Assembly (NCBI RefSeq): GCF_035784015.1
Contig: NZ_JALKOW010000002.1
DNA from: Comamonas sp009360615
GTDB lineage: Bacteria; Pseudomonadota; Gammaproteobacteria; Burkholderiales; Burkholderiaceae_C
Direction: 5' to 3' (one strand)
Length of the DNA stretch: 64,000 nt
Within the stretch, counting starts at the first letter, position 1. Each line of letters begins with the position of its first letter. Of the stretch, positions 58,612 to 64,000 are shown piece after piece. Both the position numbers and the translations under genes were made by a program. The notes under the pieces were generated by a model. The model was not told the DNA's origin. It did not search any database and saw nothing but the letters and a program-made list of their open reading frames with translations.

Positions 58612-60316
58612 ATATCCGGCGGTGGATGCAGCCAACAAGTTCGCCAAGGCCGTTGTTGCAGGGAAGGTTCCGGCATGTCGATATGTCCGGCAGGCCTGCC
58701 AGCGCCATCTGGATGATCTGCTTGCCAGCAAAAGCAAGACCTATCCCTACGAGTTCGATGCCAAGGAGGCGCAGAAGAAGATTGCACTGATCGAGTTGCT
58801 GCCGCATACCAAGGGGGAATGGGGCTTCAAGCGCCAATTGATCACTTTGGAGCCGTGGCAGAAGTTCGGTCTGGCTTGTACCTTTGGATGGAAGCGCAAG
58901 AAGGATGGTCTTCGCCGCTTTCGTGAAAGCTACTGGGAGGTCAATCGCAAGAACGGTAAGAGCGTTATCGCCGCTGGCGTTGGCCTGGCCATGTTCGCGG
59001 CCGACAACGAGTTTGGCGCCGAGGTTTACTCCGGTGCTACCACAGAAAAGCAGGCGTGGGAGGTGTTTCGGCCGGCGCGACTGATGGCAATGCGATCACC
59101 CATGCTGCTGGAGGCTGCGGGCATCGAGGTCAACGCCTCCAACCTGAACAAGCCAGGCGACGGCAGTCGCTTTGAGCCCATCATCGGCAACCCCGGTGAC
59201 GGAGCCAGTCCATCGTGCTCCATCGTGGATGAGTACCACGAGCACGATAGCGATGCGCTCTATACAACCATGCTCACGGGCATGGGGGCGCGCAGACAGC
59301 CCTTGATGTTCATCATCACCACCGCCGGCTACAACATCGAAGGTCCTTGTTACGACAAGCGCCGCGAAGTGGTGGAGATGCTCGACGGCACCGTTCCCAA
59401 CGACGAGCTGTTTGGCTGGATCTGGACCGTTGATCCAGAGGATGACTGGAAAGATCCCAAGGTACTGGCCAAGGCCAACCCTAATATCGGTGTGTCGGTC
59501 TATCAGGAGTACCTGGAGAGCCAGCAGCGAAGAGCCATCCAGCAGGCGCGCTTCACCAACACCTTCAAAACCAAGCACCTGGGTCTCTGGGTAACTGCCA
59601 AAGCCGGTTACTTCAACATGACCCAGTGGGAGGCGTGTGAGGACGAAACGCTGAGTCTGGCGGACTTCGAAGGTCAATCGGTGGTGTTGTCGTTCGACCT
59701 GGCTCGCAAGCTGGACATGAACAGCATGGCCCGGCTGTTCTGGCGCGACATTGACGGAAGACGGCACTACTACAGCATCGCTCCACGGTTCTGGGTGCCA
59801 GAGGATACGGTCAACAACAGTGACAACCGCCGCATGGCCGAGCGCCTGCAGAAGTGGGTCAACACCGGTCATCTGCTGACCACCGATGGTGCCGAGATTG
59901 ACTACCGCGAGATTCTGGAAGAAGCCAAAGATGCGGCCAGGCTCAATCCTGTTGAAGCGTCACCCATGGATCCGCACGGCGCCACCAACTTGGCCCACCA
60001 ACTCGACGACGAAGGCTTGCTGCCGATCACCATCGTGCAGAACTACACCAACATGAGCGACCCGATGAAGGAATTGGAGGCCGCCATCATGTCCGGGCGC
60101 TTTCATCATGATGGCAACCCACTCATGACCTGGTGCATGGGCAACGTGATTGGCAAGCACCTGGTCGGCAACGACGACATCGTGCGGCCGATCAAGCAAG
60201 GTAACGACAACAAGATTGACGGAGCCGTTGCGCTGATCATGGCGATTGGCCGTGCAATGCCTGGCAAGCAGACAGAGCAGGAGGCCAGCATCTATGACAG
60301 TGGAGTAGGCATCTAG
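58604..60316 (+). CDS. terL: Terminase large subunit
   Basis: A 570-aa packaging motor and nuclease of the HK97/Terminase_1 family. ATPase: Walker A-like NRKNGKSVIAAG (about 114-125) and Walker B SIVDEYHEHD (about 206-215) with catalytic Glu. The nuclease domain has Asp in LSFDLARKLDMNS (about 370) and later Asp residues. ATG 58604 is chosen; an upstream in-frame codon lies inside terS. Confidence 0.95.
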   Translation: MAKYPAVDAANKFAKAVVAGKVPACRYVRQACQRHLDDLLASKSKTYPYEFDAKEAQKKIALIELLPHTKGEWGFKRQLITLEPWQKFGLACTFGWKRKKDGLRRFRESYWEVNRKNGKSVIAAGVGLAMFAADNEFGAEVYSGATTEKQAWEVFRPARLMAMRSPMLLEAAGIEVNASNLNKPGDGSRFEPIIGNPGDGASPSCSIVDEYHEHDSDALYTTMLTGMGARRQPLMFIITTAGYNIEGPCYDKRREVVEMLDGTVPNDELFGWIWTVDPEDDWKDPKVLAKANPNIGVSVYQEYLESQQRRAIQQARFTNTFKTKHLGLWVTAKAGYFNMTQWEACEDETLSLADFEGQSVVLSFDLARKLDMNSMARLFWRDIDGRRHYYSIAPRFWVPEDTVNNSDNRRMAERLQKWVNTGHLLTTDGAEIDYREILEEAKDAARLNPVEASPMDPHGATNLAHQLDDEGLLPITIVQNYTNMSDPMKELEAAIMSGRFHHDGNPLMTWCMGNVIGKHLVGNDDIVRPIKQGNDNKIDGAVALIMAIGRAMPGKQTEQEASIYDSGVGI

Positions 60317-60337
60317 CCACCTTCGGGTGGCTTTTTT
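60315..60337 (+). terminator. Terminator after terL
   Basis: AGCCACC-TTCG-GGTGGCT with a stable TTCG loop, followed by six T, begins at the terL stop. Downstream head genes would then need antitermination or their own promoter. Confidence 0.8.
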
Positions 60338-60383
60338 ATTCCCGCTGCCTGGACTTGCGCCATGGTGGCTTCTCAACTGCGGC

Positions 60384-60557
60384 ATGAAAAACCTCCTCAA
60401 CCTTATTACCCGCGAGCTCGTGGGCCTGGCCTTCATGGTGGTGGGCTTTGTCTGCCTTATGGTCGGCGTCGCAGCGCATTTTTCTCCTGCTGTCGCGGCC
60501 ATCGTGGGCGGATGCATCCTGCTGGTTGCAGGCGTTGCCATTGATCGGATGAGCTGA
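60384..60557 (+). CDS. Small membrane protein between terL and portal
   Basis: A 57-aa protein with two hydrophobic helices (LAFMVVGFVCLMVGVAAHF and VAAIVGGCILLVAGVAI). The stop overlaps the portal start (TGATG). It is a common small gene at this place in HK97-like phages; function unknown. Confidence 0.6.
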   Translation: MKNLLNLITRELVGLAFMVVGFVCLMVGVAAHFSPAVAAIVGGCILLVAGVAIDRMS

Positions 60558-61807
60558 TGCTATTCAACAAACGAGAAACCGCCGAGCAGGCGGGCACCCG
60601 AGTTGGCTGGCTGTCATCCATGATTGGTGGCTCCAAGCAATCGGCAGCCGGCCAGCTGGTTACGCCGCAGACGGCCTTGGCCTTGCCAGTGCTGCAGAAC
60701 TGTGTGTCGCTGCTGGCTGAGTCTGTGGCTCAACTGCCGCTCGAAGTGTTCGAGCGCCTGGAGGACGGCTCCCGCAAGTCTGCAGATGCCCATCCGGCCT
60801 ATGCGCTGCTCAAGTTCGCTCCCAATGATTGGCAGACGCCGTTCGAGTCACGTGAGTACGCGCAAACGGCTTTGGGGCTGCGCGGCAACGCCTACAGCTT
60901 CATTGAGCGCGATGGCCGCGGCAACCCCACGGCGCTGATCCCGCTCAACCCGGGCGATGTTCAGGTGTTCAAGGGCCCGGACCTCAAGCCGTATTACTCG
61001 ATTGATGGCAAGGAGCCGGTGCCTGCGCGCTTTGTTCACCACGTGCGCTGGGTATCGCTGGACAAGTACACCGGCCTGTCGCCCATCGCCCTGCACGCCA
61101 ACAGCATTGGCTATGCGCTGGCGCTGGAGGAGTATGGGGGCAAGTCCTTTCTGCATGGCACGGCGCTGTCCGGAGTGCTGGAGCGCCCCAAAGAAGCCAC
61201 GGCCATCAAGGAGCAAAGCGCCATCGATGCGCTGACCAACAACTGGCAGGCCAAGTTCGGGGGCGCGCCCAATGCAGGCAAGGTGGCGCTGCTGCAAGAG
61301 GGCATGACCTTCAAAGCCCTGTCCATGAACAACGTGGATGCGGAGCTGATCGGGGCGCTGAAGCTGGCCGCGGTGGACATCACCCGCATCTACAAGATGC
61401 CGCCGCCCATGGTCGGGATGATGGAGGCTGCCACGTACAACAACGTGGAAAACCTCCAGATCCAATTTGTGATCTACACCCTGATGCCATGGCTTCGTCG
61501 CCATGAGCAGGCGCTGCAGCGCGATCTGCTGCTGCCCTCCGAGCGAAGCCGCTACTACATCGAGTTCAACATCGGCGGCCTGCTGCGCGGTAACCAGGAA
61601 GCGCGCTTCAAAGCCTACGCTGTGGCCCGCCAGTGGGGCTGGCTGTCGGTCAACGACATCCGCCGCCTCGAAAACCTGCCGCCAGTCACCGGCGGCGATG
61701 TGTACCTGCAGCCCCTGAATATGGTCGGAGCCGGCACGCAGATGCCGGAAAAACTCACTGATGCATCGGACGAGCAAGTCCGCGATATCCAGAAGGCCCT
61801 GACATGA
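60557..61807 (+). CDS. HK97-family portal protein
   Basis: A 416-aa portal subunit that forms the DNA entry ring of the head. Typical segments are NCVSLLAESVAQLPLEVFER near 40 and the IYKMPPPMVGMMEAATYNNV region near 275-295 with downstream LMPWLRRHEQALQRDLL. It is coupled to the protease gene by ATGA overlap. Confidence 0.95.
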   Translation: MLFNKRETAEQAGTRVGWLSSMIGGSKQSAAGQLVTPQTALALPVLQNCVSLLAESVAQLPLEVFERLEDGSRKSADAHPAYALLKFAPNDWQTPFESREYAQTALGLRGNAYSFIERDGRGNPTALIPLNPGDVQVFKGPDLKPYYSIDGKEPVPARFVHHVRWVSLDKYTGLSPIALHANSIGYALALEEYGGKSFLHGTALSGVLERPKEATAIKEQSAIDALTNNWQAKFGGAPNAGKVALLQEGMTFKALSMNNVDAELIGALKLAAVDITRIYKMPPPMVGMMEAATYNNVENLQIQFVIYTLMPWLRRHEQALQRDLLLPSERSRYYIEFNIGGLLRGNQEARFKAYAVARQWGWLSVNDIRRLENLPPVTGGDVYLQPLNMVGAGTQMPEKLTDASDEQVRDIQKALT

Positions 61808-62748
61808 AAAACTTCCCTCGCATCGCCAGCATGATCTTCAACACCCCGCAGATGGTGCGTGAAGACTGGCTGGACATGGCTGTGAACTGGGCCAACCAGG
61901 CGATGAACCTGAACATCGTCAACCTCAACCCCGGCGGTCAGATCATGGCCATGGAGGATGACGAGCCAGTCAACGCCATTTCGCCGGCAGAGCGCCGCCT
62001 CAACGCCGCCCGTGAGAGTGGTGTCTACGTGCTGCCCATCCATGGCGCCCTGGTTTCGCGCTCCGCGCACATGGACATGTGCACCACCATGACCAGCTAC
62101 GAAGGCATTCGCTCCCAGTTGCAAGCCGCGCTGGCTGATGATGCGGTGGAGCATATTGCGCTGGATGTGGACAGCCCCGGCGGCTCAGCCACCGGCATGA
62201 CCGACCTGGCGGAAGAGATCTTTGCTGCCCGCTCCATCAAGCCCATCACGGCCATCGTCAACTTCTCCTGCTACTCAGCGGCCTACGGTCTGGCCAGCGC
62301 GGCCAAAGAGATCGTGCTCAGCAACTCCTCGGGCGTGGGCTCCATCGGCGTCATCGCGCGCCATGTGGACATGAGCAAGCGCTATGAAGAGCAGGGCATC
62401 AAGGTCACCACCATCTTTGCCGGTGCACGCAAGGCGGATCTGGCCAGTGATGCCCCGCTGAGTACCGAGGCGGCCCAGTGGCTCAATGAACTGGTGCAGC
62501 AGAACTATGCGGAGTTCACAGAGCTGGTGGCGCGTAATCGTGGGCGGAGCGTGGCCGCAGTGCGCGCCACCGAGGCTGGGGTGTACTTTGGCGCCAAGGG
62601 TCTCGAGCTGGGCCTTGCTGACCATATCGAGCCGCCTCAAGCGGCCATCAATCGCATCGCAGCCAGTGTTGCTGCTGGCCGCAAGCCGCAGCCGGTGCGG
62701 AGTTTTAGTGCGCGTGCGGCCGCCATGAACTTGCAAAACCAGGCCTAA
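61804..62748 (+). CDS. S49 (SppA/ClpP-like) prohead maturation protease
   Basis: A 314-aa protein. DVDSPGGSATG, the nucleophile-region FSCYSAAYGLASAAKEIVLS and SSGVGSIGV are S49 motifs; a Lys in FAGARKADLAS would be the general base. In HK97-like phages this enzyme cleaves scaffold and capsid. The next gene should be the major capsid gene but is instead an unrelated insertion. Confidence 0.9.
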   Translation: MKNFPRIASMIFNTPQMVREDWLDMAVNWANQAMNLNIVNLNPGGQIMAMEDDEPVNAISPAERRLNAARESGVYVLPIHGALVSRSAHMDMCTTMTSYEGIRSQLQAALADDAVEHIALDVDSPGGSATGMTDLAEEIFAARSIKPITAIVNFSCYSAAYGLASAAKEIVLSNSSGVGSIGVIARHVDMSKRYEEQGIKVTTIFAGARKADLASDAPLSTEAAQWLNELVQQNYAEFTELVARNRGRSVAAVRATEAGVYFGAKGLELGLADHIEPPQAAINRIAASVAAGRKPQPVRSFSARAAAMNLQNQA

Positions 62749-62822
62749 CTACCCTCACGCTGGGCTGGCTGGCTTTTTTCCTTGGCTTGGCTACGATGGT
62801 CAATGGCATTCACATCATTGAC

Positions 62823-63149
62823 ATGGCGGGACGCATTTTGATCACGACCATCACCACCTTTAGTCTTCCCAAGGCCATTACGTTGGCTGAGGCCCGCGAG
62901 ATTTTTAAAAGCACCGCGCCTAAGTACCAGGGTGTTTCAGGTCTGCTGCGCAAGCAGTATGTATTGAGCGAAGACGGCAAGACTGCCGGTGGCGTCTATC
63001 TCTGGCAAACACGCGCAGATGCCGAGGCAATGTATACCGAAGCATGGCGTGAGTTTGTGCGGGGCAAGTACCAGACCGAGCCGAGTGTGACCTACTTCGA
63101 GACGCCCGTGGTGGTGGACAACGTAGTCGACGAGATTCAGGTCAAATGA
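62823..63149 (+). CDS. YdhR-like monooxygenase fold protein (moron)
   Basis: A 108-aa protein from ATG 62823; TTG/ATG codons at 62787 and 62796 are alternatives. ILITTITTFSLPKAITLAEA, YQGVSGLLRKQYVLSEDG and GGVYLWQTRADAEAMYTE follow the ferredoxin-like monooxygenase (YdhR/ABM) pattern. It is a metabolic-type gene placed between the protease and the expected capsid gene. Substrate unknown. Confidence 0.75.
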   Translation: MAGRILITTITTFSLPKAITLAEAREIFKSTAPKYQGVSGLLRKQYVLSEDGKTAGGVYLWQTRADAEAMYTEAWREFVRGKYQTEPSVTYFETPVVVDNVVDEIQVK

Positions 63150-63172
63150 ATCCATTCCTTGTTTGATACGAT

Positions 63173-63196
63173 CCTCCCCAAATAAATACGGGGAGG
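63173..63196 (+). promoter_or_regulatory. Hairpin masking the ribosome-binding site of the lipoprotein gene
   Basis: CCTCCCC (63173-63179) is the exact complement of GGGGAGG (63190-63196), the ribosome-binding site 4 nt before ATG 63201. In a long read-through transcript the site would be paired and closed. Confidence 0.6.
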
Positions 63197-63200
63197 AAAA

Positions 63201-63617
63201 ATGGCAAGGTGGATAGCGGCATTTTTTGTGGTGTTTCTTTTCGGCTGTGCATCGCAGCAAAGCGTTGACTATTCGGGTGTACCAGATATAGCTTGCACTC
63301 CGGTTGAGGCGCATGTCACAAGCAATGATGAAAGTGTTCCTGCGACGTTTATTTGTCCAACCGGTGGGGCGCGCGCGAGCTACGCGGCTAATTCTTGTTC
63401 ATGGGTCGATGCGTACTATCGGAAAGATGGGGCATATGTTCCCGGACATACCAGATGTCGATATAACAATCCTGCTCCGACCGCCTATAGGTCTAACGCT
63501 GGATCTGCTGTTGCCCCTTGCGTGACGGGCTATTGCGGCTCTGTAAATGTGCGTGGCTATTACCGCAAGGATGGGACATATGTGCGGCCCCACACCCGTA
63601 GTCGTGGGCGCCGGTAG
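63201..63617 (+). CDS. Lipoprotein with two RKDG-(T/A)-YV repeats (moron)
   Basis: A 138-aa protein. The signal and lipobox VVFLFGCAS predict a lipoprotein (Cys16). The mature part has two related motifs, YYRKDGAYVPGHTRCR (about 72-87) and YYRKDGTYVRPHTRSR (about 121-136), and six further Cys. Lower GC than the head genes. As a prophage lipoprotein it could be a lysogenic-conversion or exclusion factor; not shown. Confidence 0.75.
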   Translation: MARWIAAFFVVFLFGCASQQSVDYSGVPDIACTPVEAHVTSNDESVPATFICPTGGARASYAANSCSWVDAYYRKDGAYVPGHTRCRYNNPAPTAYRSNAGSAVAPCVTGYCGSVNVRGYYRKDGTYVRPHTRSRGRR

Positions 63618-63655
63618 TCGCCTGCAGATCGAGTTCAACTGATAGGTAGCTAGAA

Positions 63656-64000
63656 ATGCTTGATCGAGTTCCGGTACCCACAGACAACATCTATAAATTT
63701 GTCGCGCTGTTTTCGCTGGTTGCTTTGATTTTTTCGATGTGGGCAATTATCAATATCCAAACTTCGACTAATGAAGTTGTATACAAGACGCTGCCGGAAA
63801 TTGAAGCTCTCAAAAATTTCGAGAAACGAACGAATGAGCAAAATCTAACCCTTGCCTTGTTGGAGCGAAAGTTGGAGGTCGCGAAAAGTGACCGAAAAGC
63901 GTTGTCATATGCGCTCTATGGAGTATTTGGGGTGGCGTTCTGGATGGCGGTTTATGGCTTTGGAAAATGGCACAAGGATATCCAGCCACTCGTCGATGCT
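63656..64000 (+). CDS. Membrane protein, partial at window end
   Basis: A frame of 115 codons from ATG 63656 open to the last base. One hydrophobic helix lies near residues 14-34 (FVALFSLVALIFSMWAIINI), a charged coiled-coil-like middle follows (LPEIEALKNFEKRTNEQNLT) and a second helix near 86-103. Lower GC than the phage core; probably another accessory gene ahead of the capsid gene. Confidence 0.6.
   Translation, partial: MLDRVPVPTDNIYKFVALFSLVALIFSMWAIINIQTSTNEVVYKTLPEIEALKNFEKRTNEQNLTLALLERKLEVAKSDRKALSYALYGVFGVAFWMAVYGFGKWHKDIQPLVDA

Larger units (their letters stand above)
32631..64000. mobile_element. Lambda-like HK97-type prophage, left part, integrated at ssrA
   Basis: The element contains integrase, excisionase, RdgC, repressor and Cro with operators, replication genes, Q-like antiterminator, HNH, terminase small and large subunits, portal and S49 prohead protease in canonical order. 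The right end, capsid, tail and lysis genes are beyond the window. Between 40.4 and 49.8 kb it carries non-phage accessory genes. It appears intact in its core, with one early gene broken by an amber codon and one decayed fragment at 56341. Confidence 0.92.

Overview
The window looks like a chromosome segment of a Comamonadaceae betaproteobacterium, most likely Comamonas. Supporting signs are the tmRNA tag ANDERFALAA, the gene order gyrA-serC-pheA-tyrA-aroA/cmk-rpsA-ihfB-lapA-lapB facing ompA-ubiG-gph, an aroA-cmk fusion, a phasin gene and high GC. Everything here is read from sequence alone; no database search was run.

Positions 1-7614: a 148-bp stretch with a tRNA-Asp gene and the start of its terminator occurs twice (1-148 and 7467-7614). 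Between the copies lie a heavy-metal RND efflux operon (small exported protein, outer-membrane factor, lipoprotein adaptor, 1029-aa pump, PII-like protein) and tRNA-Ala(GGC) and tRNA-Glu(TTC). Positions 7688-17704 hold mixed housekeeping genes: an SDR dehydrogenase, phasin, thioesterase, pncB, an ion antiporter, a 2-hydroxyacid dehydrogenase, a tautomerase, rmuC and an MFS transporter. Positions 17768-29894 (minus strand) are the aromatic amino acid, serine, gyrase, ribosome and envelope cluster. Positions 30124-32630 hold ompA, ubiG, gph and ssrA.

From the 3' end of ssrA to the end of the window lies one side of a lambda-like, HK97-type prophage (at least 31 kb). Its leftward early operon (39820 down to 32756) encodes a Lar-like antirestriction protein, small membrane proteins, a BLUF blue-light sensor, RdgC, a PAPS-reductase-like protein, a gene broken by an amber codon, an excisionase, an integrase and an HNH-AP2 nuclease. 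Several of these genes are preceded by a near-identical GCCCGC/GCGGGC hairpin. The rightward operon runs cro, a CII-like regulator, O/P-like replication genes, DUF1064, DUF3310, a Ref-like gene, a Q-like antiterminator, HNH, terS, terL, portal and S49 protease. Extra 'moron' genes then stand where the major capsid gene would be expected.

The most unusual part is the immunity region between two triple-operator clusters (OL 40274-40333, OR 50546-50607), the place where lambda carries rexAB. It holds two genes each followed by a recognisable integron attC site but no integron integrase, a membrane protein plus GIY-YIG-like nuclease pair, a MITE, and a 1493-aa Avs-like STAND NTPase with an N-terminal PD-(D/E)xK-type nuclease motif. 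I read it as a phage-borne defence or superinfection-exclusion island, partly recruited from integron cassettes. The operators, attC sites and motifs are visible in the sequence; the defence role is inference.
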